Source of the DNA: Streptomyces sp. NBC_00249
GTDB taxonomy: Bacteria > Actinomycetota > Actinomycetes > Streptomycetales > Streptomycetaceae
Length of the DNA: 64,000 bases
NCBI RefSeq assembly: GCF_026342355.1
Contig: NZ_JAPEMV010000002.1
Location: 372,001-436,000, forward strand
Direction of reading: 5' to 3'
Numbering within the stretch: the stretch's first letter is position 1; every line of letters starts with the position of its first letter. Position numbers and translations under genes: made by a program. Below, one piece after another: positions 25,046-33,594 of this stretch. Under the pieces are notes generated by a model. The model was not told where the DNA came from and did no database searches. It was given only the letters and a program-made list of their open reading frames with translations.

Positions 25046-26080
25046 ATGCGCGTAGGAGCGTTTGTACTGGCGGCCCAGTTCCCGGGCCAGGGACAGGGGG
25101 AGGCACTGCACCGGGCGGTGCGGACCGCCGAGGTGGCGGAGGAGGCGGGGCTGGACTCCGTCTGGCTCGCCGAGCACCACTTCGTCCCGTACGGGGTCTG
25201 CCCGTCGGCGGTGACCCTGGCGGCGCTGCTGCTGGGGCGGACCCGGCGGCTGCGGGTGGGCACGGCGGTGAGCGTCCTGCCCAACACCCACCCGGTGGCC
25301 CTCGGGGAGCAGGCGGCCCTGCTGCACGTCACCTCCGGGGGCCGGTTCACCCTCGGGGTGGGGCGGGGCGGGCCGTGGGTGGACCTGGAGGTGTTCGGCG
25401 GGCGCCTGGAGGCGTACGAGAACGGCTTCCCGGAGGACCTCGACCTGTTGCGGCGCTGGCTGACCGAGCCGCGCGTGGGCGCCGCCGGGGAGCGGCACGC
25501 CTTCCGCGAGGTGCCCGTCGTACCGCGTCCGGCGGAGGCGCTGGACGGTGACGGGACAGGGCCGGAACTGATCGTCGCCTGCACGTCGCCGTCGTCGGTA
25601 CGGATGGCCGCGCGGCGGGGGCTGCCGATGCTGCTGGGCATGCACTGCGGGGACGAGGACAAGGCCGCGATGGTCGCGCTGTGGCGGGAGACCGCGCTGG
25701 CGGCCGGCCACGCCCCGGAGGCCGTACGGGCGGCCGGGCACGTCTCGGCCGGGGTCTGCCAGCTCGCGGACCGGACGGCGGACGCCCGCGAGACGCTGCT
25801 GAAGGCGATGCCGGGCTGGTTGCGGCAGGGCCTGGACGCGCACGTGACGGTGGACGGCCGGCAGCGCGCGATGCGGGACCCGGTCGCGTACACGGAGCTG
25901 CTGTGCGACCTGCACCCGGTCGGTACCCCTGAACTGGCCGCGGACCGGCTGGCGGCGACCTCCGAGCGCACCGGGATCACCCGGTTCGCGCTGCTGACGG
26001 AGGGCTCGGGCGACCTCGCGGCGACGGAGGAGAACGTACGGCGGCTGGGCCTCGAGGTCCTGCCGCAGCTGGGCCCGTAA
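25046..26080 (+). CDS. LLM class flavin-dependent oxidoreductase
   Basis: The protein has 344 residues with a luciferase-like TIM barrel. Indicators are the N-terminal RVGAFVLAAQFPGQ, VWLAEHHFVPYG with the conserved Glu-His-His, VLPNTHPVALGEQAALL and GGRFTLGVGRGGPW, all standard for FMN- or F420-dependent members. The choice between FMN and F420 cannot be made from these motifs. AGGAGG and AAGGG precede the ATG at 25046. In the 244-bp upstream gap a 10-bp direct repeat, TCAGACGTTG, occurs at about 24958 and 24973 and could be regulatory. The substrate is unknown. Confidence 0.85.
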   Translation: MRVGAFVLAAQFPGQGQGEALHRAVRTAEVAEEAGLDSVWLAEHHFVPYGVCPSAVTLAALLLGRTRRLRVGTAVSVLPNTHPVALGEQAALLHVTSGGRFTLGVGRGGPWVDLEVFGGRLEAYENGFPEDLDLLRRWLTEPRVGAAGERHAFREVPVVPRPAEALDGDGTGPELIVACTSPSSVRMAARRGLPMLLGMHCGDEDKAAMVALWRETALAAGHAPEAVRAAGHVSAGVCQLADRTADARETLLKAMPGWLRQGLDAHVTVDGRQRAMRDPVAYTELLCDLHPVGTPELAADRLAATSERTGITRFALLTEGSGDLAATEENVRRLGLEVLPQLGP

Positions 26081-26109
26081 GGGCACGGGGCACGGGCCTG
26101 CGGGCTGGG

Positions 26110-26157
26110 GCTGCCGCTCCGGTGTCAGTCGCACCTCCCGCGACACGGAGCGGCAGC
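26110..26157. terminator. Bidirectional hairpin between convergent genes
   Basis: GCTGCCGCTCCGGTGTC and GACACGGAGCGGCAGC form a 16-bp stem with a single bulged G and a 15-nt loop, between the LLM gene and the SCO5389-like gene. Confidence 0.6.
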
Positions 26158-26172
26158 GCGGTACCGGTCCCG

Positions 26173-26565
26173 CTAGCAGTCGCGGAGCTCCGGCGACTGG
26201 TTGAGCAGCTGGCCGCGGATCGAGGTGAACTTGGCCAGCCGGTCGTCCACCGAGGAATCCAGCGGGAACACCGCTACACGGTGGCAGTTCTGGAATGCCA
26301 GGCGCACGCCGAAGTGCCGCTGCAGCGCACCACGTATCGCGTCACTCGCCAGCGCGCGCAGCAGCTGCCCGCGCGCCTGCTCGTCCGGCGGCGGCGTCTG
26401 GTTGTCGGCGAACTCTCCGCCCTCAACCTCCAGCTGGGCCGTCAACGAGCTGATCATCTCCCATGCGTAAGGCAGGGAGGTCCGGACGCAGTCGACGAAT
26501 GCGGCTTCGTCGACCTCGCCTCGCTCGGCCTGTTCGAGTAGGGCCGGTGAGACGTCGAGCGACAT
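26173..26565 (-). CDS. SCO5389 family conserved protein
   Basis: The protein has 130 residues from the ATG at 26565, with GAGAGGAG just upstream. It starts SLDVSPALLEQAERGEVDEAAFVDCV, a block I associate with the streptomycete SCO5389 family, conserved across the genus. It is soluble, mostly helical, with no motif that identifies an activity. Conserved position beside nucS, divergent across 220 bp, is the only hint of context. Function unknown. Confidence 0.75.
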   Translation of the reverse strand: MSLDVSPALLEQAERGEVDEAAFVDCVRTSLPYAWEMISSLTAQLEVEGGEFADNQTPPPDEQARGQLLRALASDAIRGALQRHFGVRLAFQNCHRVAVFPLDSSVDDRLAKFTSIRGQLLNQSPELRDC

Positions 26566-26771
26566 GGGTTCTCCTCTCGTGACCCCGGCCGTTCGGGTTG
26601 CCGGAGTCTTACGGGCAGGGAAGGAGGCCGCGACGCAGCGTGCACGCTCGGCAACCTCCCGCTCACCACGGTAGGCGCCCGCCGGGTACCGCACCAGGAG
26701 AATGCGCATACAACGCGCCATCGGCGAACGGGGCTTTCAGGGGCGAATCGCGTGGAGGCCTTCCCGTCGAG

Positions 26772-26777
26772 TAGCGT
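26772..26777 (+). promoter_or_regulatory. -10 box (TAGCGT) near nucS start
   Basis: TAGCGT lies 8 nt before the ATG of nucS with no Shine-Dalgarno between, suggesting a leaderless or nearly leaderless transcript. Confidence 0.4.
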
Positions 26778-26785
26778 TGCCGACC

Positions 26786-27457
26786 ATGCGTCTCGTCATT
26801 GCCCGCTGCTCCGTCGACTACGCGGGCCGGCTCACCGCCCATCTGCCCTCGGCACCCCGTCTGATCCTCGTGAAGGCCGACGGCAGTGTCTCGATCCACG
26901 CGGACGACCGGGCGTACAAACCGCTCAACTGGATGTCGCCTCCGTGCACCCTCAAGGAAGGGAGCGGGGACGACGCCGGCGTCTGGACGGTCGTCAACAA
27001 GGCGGGCGAGAAGCTCATCATCACCATGGAGGAAGTCCTCCACGACTCCTCCCACGAGCTGGGCACCGACCCCGGGCTCATCAAGGACGGCGTCGAGGCA
27101 CACCTCCAGGAGCTGCTGGCCGACCGGATCGACACCCTCGGCGAGGGCTACACCCTGATCCGGCGCGAGTACATGACGGCGATCGGCCCGGTGGACATCC
27201 TGTGCCGGGACGCGTCGGGCGCGACGGTGGCCGTGGAGATCAAGCGCCGCGGGGAGATCGACGGCGTCGAGCAGCTGACCCGCTACCTGGAACTGCTGAA
27301 CCGGGACCCGCACCTGGCGCCGGTCCGGGGTGTGTTCGCGGCCCAGGAGATCAAGCCGCAGGCGCGGGTGCTCGCCAATGACCGGGGCATGGACTGCGTG
27401 GTCCTCGACTACAACGCCCTGCGCGGCATCGAGGACGACAAGCTCCGCCTGTTCTGA
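26786..27457 (+). CDS. nucS: Mismatch-specific endonuclease NucS (EndoMS)
   Basis: The protein has 223 residues. NucS carries out the non-canonical mismatch repair of actinobacteria, which lack MutS and MutL: it cuts both strands at mismatches, probably with the sliding clamp. The N-terminal domain is [18 protein letters not shown]; the C-terminal RecB-like nuclease has GPVDILCRD, with the metal-binding Asp, and [10 protein letters not shown] with the Glu-x-Lys catalytic pair, then [12 protein letters not shown]. Length and motifs match the mycobacterial enzyme. It ends DDKLRLF, resembling the C-terminal clamp-binding peptide of the family. A tandem repeat begins at the base after the stop codon. 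Confidence 0.93.
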   Translation: MRLVIARCSVDYAGRLTAHLPSAPRLILVKADGSVSIHADDRAYKPLNWMSPPCTLKEGSGDDAGVWTVVNKAGEKLIITMEEVLHDSSHELGTDPGLIKDGVEAHLQELLADRIDTLGEGYTLIRREYMTAIGPVDILCRDASGATVAVEIKRRGEIDGVEQLTRYLELLNRDPHLAPVRGVFAAQEIKPQARVLANDRGMDCVVLDYNALRGIEDDKLRLF

Positions 27458-27589
27458 TCCTTTTGACGCGCCGCACTCACTCCTTTTGACGCGCCGCACT
27501 CACTCCTTTTGACGCGCCGCACTCACTCCTTTTGACGCGCCGCACTCACTCCTTTTGACGCGCCGCACTCACTCCTTTTGACGCGCCGC
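27458..27589. repeat. 23-bp tandem repeat, about 5.7 copies
   Basis: The unit TCCTTTTGACGCGCCGCACT plus CAC is repeated five times without a visible change and then for 17 bases more. It begins right after the nucS stop codon. The unit is not a multiple of three and has no open frame use. Its near-perfect identity indicates recent expansion and likely strain-to-strain variation in copy number. Confidence 0.9.
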
Positions 27590-27730
27590 TCGCGCGGTGC
27601 GGCCCTGGCGGGCCTTACCGGCTTCGCGCCGCTGCGCCGGACTCCGTCCGGCGGGGCCGGTGCGGGGCCGGTTTGCGTGGCGGAGCCCGGTGGGCCGGCT
27701 GCGGGTGGGTGGCCGCTGCGCGGGGTGGTC

Positions 27731-27778
27731 CTCAAGCGCCGGACGGGCTGGATTGATCCAGCCCGTCCGGCGTTTGAG
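27731..27778. terminator. 22-bp inverted repeat hairpin
   Basis: Arms 27731-27752 and 27757-27778 pair over 22 bp with one mismatch around the loop TTGA; the core is GCCGGACGGGCTGGA. It sits between convergent genes and is fused to the dispersed repeat that follows. It can act as a terminator for both strands. The remaining gap, 27590-27730, is GC-rich with no gene seen. Confidence 0.75.
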
Positions 27779-27831
27779 GACCGGGGTCCGGGGCCGAGCC
27801 CCGGGGAACGGGCGAAGGGCGGGGCGGGGAG
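27769..27831 (+). repeat. Dispersed intergenic repeat, copy A
   Basis: The stretch from CGGCGTTTGAG through CCGGGGC-NGA-GCCCCGG to GAAGGGCGGGGCGGGGAG recurs at 50360-50423 in the same orientation. It resembles the intergenic repeats scattered through Streptomyces chromosomes, with an internal 7-bp hairpin. Confidence 0.75.
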
Positions 27832-27840
27832 AGCGCCCGG

Positions 27841-30483
27841 CTACGCCGTCGGGGTGCCTGGCGAGGTGGTGGGGGTTTCGGGGGCCGCCGCCGAGGTGGT
27901 CGGGGTCTCCGGGGACTTCGTCGGGGTCGAAGGCGTCGGATCCGGGGCCGGGGACGTCGGCGGGGTGACGACCGGGTCCGGGGACGGGGAGCGCGGCGGC
28001 GTCGGCGGGGCCGGGGTCGGCTTCGGGGCGGGCGGGACCACCACCGGAGGCCGCTGCGGGCCGGACGTACGGGACGGCTGCGCCGGGTCGGCCGGCTGCT
28101 GCGGGGCGTCGCCCGAGACGGGCTCCGGGCCCGCGCCCGGGGTGGAGGCGGCCGGCTCCGCGGGAGGCTGCGGCGCGGAATCGTTCACGCTGCTCCCCGG
28201 CACCTGCGGCGGGGTCACCGCCGGCGCGTCCGGGGTCGAGGACACGGCGGGAGCCTTCGCTTCCTCCCCGTCCCCCGACGCCAGCGACAGGCCCACGACC
28301 GTGCCGAGCGCCACCACCGTCAGCGCCCCGGCGGCGGCCAGCAGCACCGTCTTGCGCCGCCCGCCGGGCTCGGGCTCCGGGTGCGGGGGAAGCGGCGCGG
28401 CGGGCTTCGGCGCCTTCGGGTAGGTGTCCCCGAACACCTGCGACAGGGTTGCCGGGGACGGCGGAACCACCGGCGTCACCTGCGTGACGGCCTCCGAGCC
28501 CGGCCTCACCACGAGGGCGGCCGGGCCAGCCGGAGCGGCCGGAGCGAGCGCCGGGAACGGAGTCAGAGCCGATGACGGCGCCTGGGACGGGGTAGGGCCC
28601 TGGCCCTGGGACGGAGCCAGGGACGAGGACCGGGCCTGGGCCGGGGACGGAGCCTGGCCCTGGGACGGGGCCAAGGCCGGGAACGGGGCCAAGGGCTGAG
28701 CCGGGGACGGGGTCTGGGGCGGGGCCGAGGGCGGGGCCGGCTTCGGGCCCGGGGTCGGTGGGGCCAGTCGCAGGGGTGGCGATGCCTCGACCGCCAGGGC
28801 TTCCCGGTCGGTGACGAGCGCCAGCGCCCGCCGCCCCGACACCGTTCCACGCTTGTCCGCGAGCGCGCCCCGCAGCCCGATCGAGGCCTCCAGCTCGGCC
28901 CGGGCCCGCTCCACGCGCCCCTCGCACAGGGCGAGCACGCCCAGCTCGTGGTGGAAGTACGCCTGCTCGGCGACCTCGCCCGCCTTCCGCGCGGCCTCCG
29001 CGCCGGCCCGCAGCACCCGCTCCCACGCCTCCCAGTGCAGGGACGCCGCGAAGGCGGGGGCCGCCGTGCGGGCCAGGAGTACGGCGGCCACCACATCGGC
29101 CCCGGCCAGCGCGGCGAGCACCGCGTCGGCCTCGGCGGCTATCCGTTCCGGGGTCACCGAGGCGTGCCCGGTCCACCAGGCGTAGTGCCGGGCGGCGGTA
29201 CGGGCCTCCTCGGCGGCCGTGTCCCCGTACCCGGCCTCCTCCAGCTGCCGTGCGACGCCTTCGGAGAGCCGGTAGCGCGGCCCGACGGGGGTGATGAGCC
29301 CGCAGGCCAGCAGTTCCGCGACGGCGGAGTCGGCGTGGGTGTCGCCGACCAGCGCGGGCAGGTGTGCGGGGTGCGGGAGTTCCCCGCCGAGCGCGCAGGC
29401 GGTGCGCAGGGCGGCCCGGGCCGATTCGCTGACCCGGGAGGCCAGCAGTTCGGCGGGGGCGGCGGCCTCGGCCAGGGTGGGCAGCGGGACGTGGGCGGGG
29501 TCGCGGGGGCGTTCCTCGAAGACCCCGGGTTCCTCGTCGTCGTCGGGCGCGGGGACCCGGTTCAGTTCGTCGCGCTGGCGCAGCAGCGCGGCGGCCTGGA
29601 CGAAGCGCAGCGGCAGGCCTTCGGAGGCGAACCGCAGGTCTCCCGCCCAGGCGGTCTCCTCGTCGGTGAGTGCCCGTCCGGTGGCCGCTTCCAGCAGCAG
29701 GACGCAGTCGGCCCGGCCGAGGCCGCCGAGGAAGACCTCTTCCAGGTGGGAGTCGTCGGCGGGGGGCTTGGTGTCGGGGGCGGCGACGAGCAGGTAGGCG
29801 CACTCGGGGGTGGCGCGCAGCAGTTCGTCGAGGGCGGCACCGCCGAGCTCCAGGTCGTCGAGGAGGACGATGGCGCCGATCTCCCGCACCCCGGTGAGGA
29901 GTTGCTCGCGGTCGGGGCGCCGGCCCGGGGATTCGTACACGGCGGCGTACAGGGAGTGGAGGAGTTCGGAGGGCTGCTGCTGGCCGTGGCCGTCGAGCCG
30001 GACGACCCCGTCGGGCGCGAGGCCGGCGCAGGCTTTGGCGACGGCGTCGAGGAGGGTGGATCGGCCGGATCCGGCGGGTCCGGTCAGCCGTACGGAGCGG
30101 CCGCGGCCCAGCAGGCGTACGAGCCGCTGCCGCTCCTCGTCCCGCTCCTGGAGCGGCCGGGCGGGCAGGGGCGGTCCGGGCAGTACGGGGGGTCGTGCGG
30201 CGGTGTCCCGGTCGGCGCGGGAGGCGGCGTCGCGCTTGGCGGGGAGGCCGGGGCCGGGGCCGGCTCCGGGCCGGGTGGGCTCGATCTCGCTGCCGTCGAC
30301 GGGGTTGACGGTGAGGGTGTACTGCGCGGCGGTCAGCGTCACGATCCGCGCGGGCGCCAGGCCCGCGGGAGGCGCAGCCGCCGAAGCGCCTGCCGGCGTA
30401 CCGGCCTGCGTACCGGAATGTGTCCCCGCGGGCGCGCCCGTCGGCGGCACCCCCTGACCGGGCTGTCCCTGTGTGCGGTCCAT
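27841..30483 (-). CDS. Membrane-anchored STAND/AAA-like ATPase with proline-rich tail
   Basis: The protein has 880 residues from the ATG at 30483, with GGGGGAC 6 nt upstream; a GTG at 30552 is an alternative. Residues about 110-260 form a P-loop ATPase: Walker A LTGPAGSGRST and Walker B IVLLDDLEL. A winged-helix-like part and a helical, TPR-like region (AYFHHELGVLALCEGRVERARAEL) follow to about 560. Then comes low-complexity Pro/Ser/Gln sequence, one transmembrane helix (VLLAAAGALTVVALGTVVGL, about residue 745), and a final 120-residue Pro/Thr/Ser-rich tail that would lie outside the cell. The layout resembles STAND signalling ATPases, but no known partner is adjacent. Function is unknown. 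Confidence 0.8.
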   Translation of the reverse strand: MDRTQGQPGQGVPPTGAPAGTHSGTQAGTPAGASAAAPPAGLAPARIVTLTAAQYTLTVNPVDGSEIEPTRPGAGPGPGLPAKRDAASRADRDTAARPPVLPGPPLPARPLQERDEERQRLVRLLGRGRSVRLTGPAGSGRSTLLDAVAKACAGLAPDGVVRLDGHGQQQPSELLHSLYAAVYESPGRRPDREQLLTGVREIGAIVLLDDLELGGAALDELLRATPECAYLLVAAPDTKPPADDSHLEEVFLGGLGRADCVLLLEAATGRALTDEETAWAGDLRFASEGLPLRFVQAAALLRQRDELNRVPAPDDDEEPGVFEERPRDPAHVPLPTLAEAAAPAELLASRVSESARAALRTACALGGELPHPAHLPALVGDTHADSAVAELLACGLITPVGPRYRLSEGVARQLEEAGYGDTAAEEARTAARHYAWWTGHASVTPERIAAEADAVLAALAGADVVAAVLLARTAAPAFAASLHWEAWERVLRAGAEAARKAGEVAEQAYFHHELGVLALCEGRVERARAELEASIGLRGALADKRGTVSGRRALALVTDREALAVEASPPLRLAPPTPGPKPAPPSAPPQTPSPAQPLAPFPALAPSQGQAPSPAQARSSSLAPSQGQGPTPSQAPSSALTPFPALAPAAPAGPAALVVRPGSEAVTQVTPVVPPSPATLSQVFGDTYPKAPKPAAPLPPHPEPEPGGRRKTVLLAAAGALTVVALGTVVGLSLASGDGEEAKAPAVSSTPDAPAVTPPQVPGSSVNDSAPQPPAEPAASTPGAGPEPVSGDAPQQPADPAQPSRTSGPQRPPVVVPPAPKPTPAPPTPPRSPSPDPVVTPPTSPAPDPTPSTPTKSPETPTTSAAAPETPTTSPGTPTA

Positions 30484-30692
30484 GACCAAGTCCCCCGATC
30501 GCGTCGCGCGCGCCGTAGCCGTCCTTGCGTCCGGCCCTCGCTCCTCGCTCACACGGCGCTGTCGCTGCCGGTCCGGTTTCCGCCCGGAGCCTAGACCGTG
30601 GACGGGGCCGCGGAAACCTCAGGGGGTTCCCCGGCACCTGAACGTCATGCTTTCTCCGGACAATCCCGGACACCGCAACGGGAAGGGACGGA

Positions 30693-31337
30693 CTAGTCCT
30701 TGCGCCCGGTGGCGGCGACGGTGACGCCGAGCCCGATCATCGTGAGCCCGCCGACCCCTCCGACGAGGGAGAGCCGGCGCGGGGAGCGGGCGAACCAGCC
30801 GCGCGTGGTGGCGGCGACCAGTCCCCACAGGCTGTCGCAGACCAGCGCGATGAGGTTGAAGACCAGGCCGAGCAGCAGCATCTGGAGGGTGACGTGCCCC
30901 TGTGAGGGGTCGACGAACTGGGGGAGCACGGCGGCGAAGAACACCATGGTCTTCGGGTTGGCCACGCCGACCACGAAGCCCTCCCCCAGGGTCCGCAGGG
31001 CGCCGCGCACCGCGGGGACGTCGGCGCCGGTGAGCGCGGCGTGCAGGGACCCGCGCTGCCGTACGGCTTTGACGCCCAGGTACACGAGGTACGCGGCGCC
31101 GGCGAGCTTGAGCGCCGTGAAGACGAGGGCGGAACGCTCGACGACGGCTCCGACGCCGAGCGCCACGGCCACGACGAGGACGTAGCAGCCGAGCGTGTTC
31201 CCGACGACGGAGGTCAGCGCGACGCGGCGGCCCTGGGCCAGGGCCCGGCCGATGACGAAGAGCACGCTGGGGCCGGGTATCACGATCAGTACGAGGGACA
31301 TGGCCGCGAAGGCCAGCAGTCTGTCGGTGGACACCAT
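30693..31337 (-). CDS. LysE family transporter
   Basis: The protein has 214 residues with about six membrane helices. The N-terminal LVLIVIPGPSVLFVIGRALAQG is the LysE/RhtB signature, with the conserved Pro-Gly-Pro, and VANPKTMVFFAAVLPQFV is the second family block. Members export amino acids or related small molecules; the substrate cannot be read from the sequence. I chose the ATG at 31337; the GTG of the next codon is equally possible, and neither has a clear ribosome site. Upstream of it lies the STAS gene in the same orientation. Confidence 0.85.
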   Translation of the reverse strand: MVSTDRLLAFAAMSLVLIVIPGPSVLFVIGRALAQGRRVALTSVVGNTLGCYVLVVAVALGVGAVVERSALVFTALKLAGAAYLVYLGVKAVRQRGSLHAALTGADVPAVRGALRTLGEGFVVGVANPKTMVFFAAVLPQFVDPSQGHVTLQMLLLGLVFNLIALVCDSLWGLVAATTRGWFARSPRRLSLVGGVGGLTMIGLGVTVAATGRKD

Positions 31338-31399
31338 GCGGCCATGAAAGCGGAACCCGAAGACCGCCCGCAGCCCATTTACGCCCGCTCGCGGTCCGC

Positions 31400-31723
31400 T
31401 CAGACGCGGGGCAGGGACTCCGCTTCCAGTCCGCCCTCGATGGCGAGGATGCGGTGCAGCCGGGTCGCGACGAGGAGCCGCTGCATCCGGTCGGGGACCC
31501 CGCGCAGGACCAGGCGCCGGCCGGTGCGGCCGGCCCGCCGGTGGGCTCCCATGATCACGCCGAGTCCGGTCGCGTCCCAGGAGTCGAGTCCGGTCAGGTC
31601 GAGCACGAGGTCGCCGTGGCCGTCGTCGAGGGCGGCGTGGAGGGCCGAACGGGCGTCCGCCGCGCTGCGCACGTCGAGGCGGCCCCCGACAGCGAGTTCG
31701 GCGTGGTCGCCCCTGATGTGCAT
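31400..31723 (-). CDS. STAS-domain protein, anti-sigma factor antagonist-like
   Basis: The protein has 107 residues, a single STAS domain. The block VLDLTGLDSWDATGLGVIMGAHRRA aligns with the phosphorylation loop of SpoIIAA-type antagonists, where the usual Asp-Ser-Ser-Gly reads Asp-Ala-Thr-Gly. The phosphorylatable Ser is thus a Thr, which could still be modified. It would bind an anti-sigma kinase and free a sigma factor, but no kinase or sigma gene is adjacent. A long inverted repeat lies upstream at 31782-31835. Confidence 0.83.
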   Translation of the reverse strand: MHIRGDHAELAVGGRLDVRSAADARSALHAALDDGHGDLVLDLTGLDSWDATGLGVIMGAHRRAGRTGRRLVLRGVPDRMQRLLVATRLHRILAIEGGLEAESLPRV

Positions 31724-31781
31724 GTGTGCTCCCCGGCTGTACTGCGTGCGTGTGGTCCGACTGGTCCGTGACCGGCTCCGT

Positions 31782-31835
31782 GGTCGGCAACTCTCACTTC
31801 AACTGACTGCCTCGCGGGCAGGGAAGTTGCCGACC
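31782..31835. promoter_or_regulatory. Long inverted repeat upstream of the STAS gene
   Basis: Outer arms GGTCGGCAACT (31782-31792) and AGTTGCCGACC (31825-31835) are perfect; an inner CTGCC/GGCAG stem lies between. It could be a terminator for the dehydrogenase gene, a structured leader of the STAS message, or an operator. Nothing else is seen in 31724-31910. Confidence 0.5.
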
Positions 31836-31910
31836 GTGAGCGAACCGATACCTAATTCACCCCGTAGGGTGCGGGGATTCGAACGGTCGTGCTCACTGTT
31901 TGCGTCGTGC

Positions 31911-32759
31911 TCAGTGCTTGTAGAAGCCCTGGCCGCTCTTGCGGCCGAGGTCGCCCGCGTCGACCATCCGGCGCATCAGCTCCGGCGGCGCGAACTTCTC
32001 GTCCTGGGACTCGGTGTAGATGTTGCTCGTGGCGTGCAGCAGGATGTCGACGCCCGTGAGGTCGGCGGTGGCCAGCGGCCCCATGGCGTGTCCGAAGCCC
32101 AGCTTGCAGGCGATGTCGATGTCCTCGGCGGAGGCCACGCCGGATTCGTAGAGCTTCGCGGCCTCGACGACGAGCGCGGAGATCAGACGGGTCGTCACGA
32201 AACCGGCGACGTCGCGGTTGACGACGATGCAGGTCTTGCCGACGGACTCGGCGAAGGCACGGGTGGTGGCGAGGGTCTCGTCGCTCGTCTTGTAGCCGCG
32301 GACCAGCTCGCAGAGCTGCATCATCGGGACGGGCGAGAAGAAGTGGGCGCCGACGACCCGCTCCGGACGCTTCGTCACGGCCGCGATCTTGGTGATCGGG
32401 ATGGCGGAGGTGTTGGAGGCCAGGACGGTGTCCTCGCGCACCAGCTCGTCCAGGGTGCGGAAGATCTCGTGCTTGACCTCCAGCTTCTCGAAGACGGCCT
32501 CGACGACGATGTCCACGTCGGCGACCGCTCCGAGGTCGGTGGTCGTGCTGATGCGGGCGAGCGCCGCCTCGGCGTCCTCGGCCGTCATCTTGCCCTTGGA
32601 GACGAACTTGTCGTACGAGGCCTTGATGCCGTCCGTGCCACGGGTGAGCGCGGCGTCGGTGACATCCCTCAGAACGACGTCCCATCCCGCCTGAGCGGAG
32701 ACCTGAGCGATTCCGGAACCCATCAGTCCGGCACCGATGACGGCGAGCTTCCCAGCCAC
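31911..32759 (-). CDS. 3-hydroxybutyryl-CoA dehydrogenase
   Basis: The protein has 282 residues from the GTG at 32759 (a GTG at 32771 adds four). It oxidises or forms 3-hydroxybutyryl-CoA with NAD(P). The Rossmann motif is VIGAGLMGSGIAQVSAQAG; the catalytic His is in VVGAHFFSPVPMMQLCEL, with Glu in that block and Asn in LASNTSAIPIT. The C-terminal domain KLGFGHAMGPLATADLTGVD matches the short-chain HBDH family and the length is typical. It may supply crotonyl- and butyryl-CoA for the ethylmalonyl or isobutyryl routes represented by icmA here. It is transcribed alone. Confidence 0.92.
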   Translation of the reverse strand: MAGKLAVIGAGLMGSGIAQVSAQAGWDVVLRDVTDAALTRGTDGIKASYDKFVSKGKMTAEDAEAALARISTTTDLGAVADVDIVVEAVFEKLEVKHEIFRTLDELVREDTVLASNTSAIPITKIAAVTKRPERVVGAHFFSPVPMMQLCELVRGYKTSDETLATTRAFAESVGKTCIVVNRDVAGFVTTRLISALVVEAAKLYESGVASAEDIDIACKLGFGHAMGPLATADLTGVDILLHATSNIYTESQDEKFAPPELMRRMVDAGDLGRKSGQGFYKH

Positions 32760-32946
32760 TGCACACCCCACGTTCTTAAGTCAGGCCCAGCCTCGACAAG
32801 GCCCGCTCTCGGAGCCTCTCCGGCGGAGACTAGCGTCCGTGAGGGGTCGTGTGACCGCGAAGTAACACGCGTCACGTCTCAGATGACGGACATCACACCG
32901 GTCCGGCCCAGCAGCCGTGCGCAGCCCCCCAGTTCACCCGTCCGGT

Positions 32947-33486
32947 TCATTCCTCGTCGGGGTCGGCGTAGCGGGCGGCCAGTTCGCGCAGCCGTTCCAG
33001 TTCCGCCCGCGCGGCCGGCAGGTGGCCGAATTCGACGGCCATGGCGACGCGTCCGGCGAGGTAGTGGGCGTCCGCGCGGGCGTCCGCGTCCGCCGCGGGC
33101 AGCGCGCAGAGCTTCCGGAGGGCGTAGGAGGCCATGGAGGCGGTCCAGCCCGCCTCCGGGATGTTCAGCTCGCCCGGCGGGAGCTCGGCGCGCAGCAGGT
33201 CCTTCGCGTAGTCCCAGACCCGGCGGTCGTGCTCGGCCGCGCCCGGCTCCGCCGGATGGTGCGGGTTCCCGGCCCAGCGTTCGGCGCGCTCGCGGAGCTC
33301 GTACCCGCAGGTGAAGGCCTCGTCCGTGTCGCCGGAGGCCACCGCCGCCCGGCCGGCCGCGGCGTACCCGTCCAGTTCCCGGCGGGACTGCGGGCTGTCC
33401 CGGTGGCGGAAGGCGAGGTACCCCGCCCAGAGGTCGATCTGCTGGGCGGCCCCGGCCCGCAGCCAGATGTCGTACAGGTCGGTCAA
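32947..33486 (-). CDS. Conserved protein of unknown function
   Basis: The protein has 179 residues and starts at a TTG with AAGGGGAG 7 nt before it. It begins TDLYDIWLRAGAAQQIDLWAGYL and is helical and acidic, with repeat-like Ala/Arg/Leu helices at the C-terminus (AVEFGHLPAARAELERLREL). No transmembrane segment, signal or catalytic motif is seen, and I do not recognise the family. It is divergent from the adenosyltransferase gene across 108 bp. It is most likely a soluble scaffold or regulator. Confidence 0.7.
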   Translation of the reverse strand: MTDLYDIWLRAGAAQQIDLWAGYLAFRHRDSPQSRRELDGYAAAGRAAVASGDTDEAFTCGYELRERAERWAGNPHHPAEPGAAEHDRRVWDYAKDLLRAELPPGELNIPEAGWTASMASYALRKLCALPAADADARADAHYLAGRVAMAVEFGHLPAARAELERLRELAARYADPDEE

Positions 33487-33582
33487 TCCGCTGCTCCCCT
33501 TGTCCTACGGGCTCCGGCGGCCCTGCGCGAGGGTACTGCGCGGTGCGCGGGCTCCGCCCGGAATTTCCCCCGGCGGGGCGTC

Positions 33583-33588
33583 TACCCT
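33583..33588 (+). promoter_or_regulatory. -10 box (TACCCT) for leaderless adenosyltransferase transcript
   Basis: TACCCT, then GGCCGC, then ATG at 33595: 6 nt apart. No ribosome-binding site is present. Confidence 0.5.
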
Positions 33589-33594
33589 GGCCGC

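Noticed and set aside
27569..30673. A 1,034-codon frame overlapping the STAND-like ATPase in another frame
   Set aside because: Arg/Pro-rich composition typical of a shadow frame in high-GC DNA. The ATPase frame has Walker motifs and a membrane helix.
31855..31895. tRNA-like T-loop sequence TTCGAATCCCCGC on the minus strand
   Set aside because: The flanking bases cannot form the T stem, and no acceptor or anticodon arm is present. It may be chance or a small remnant.
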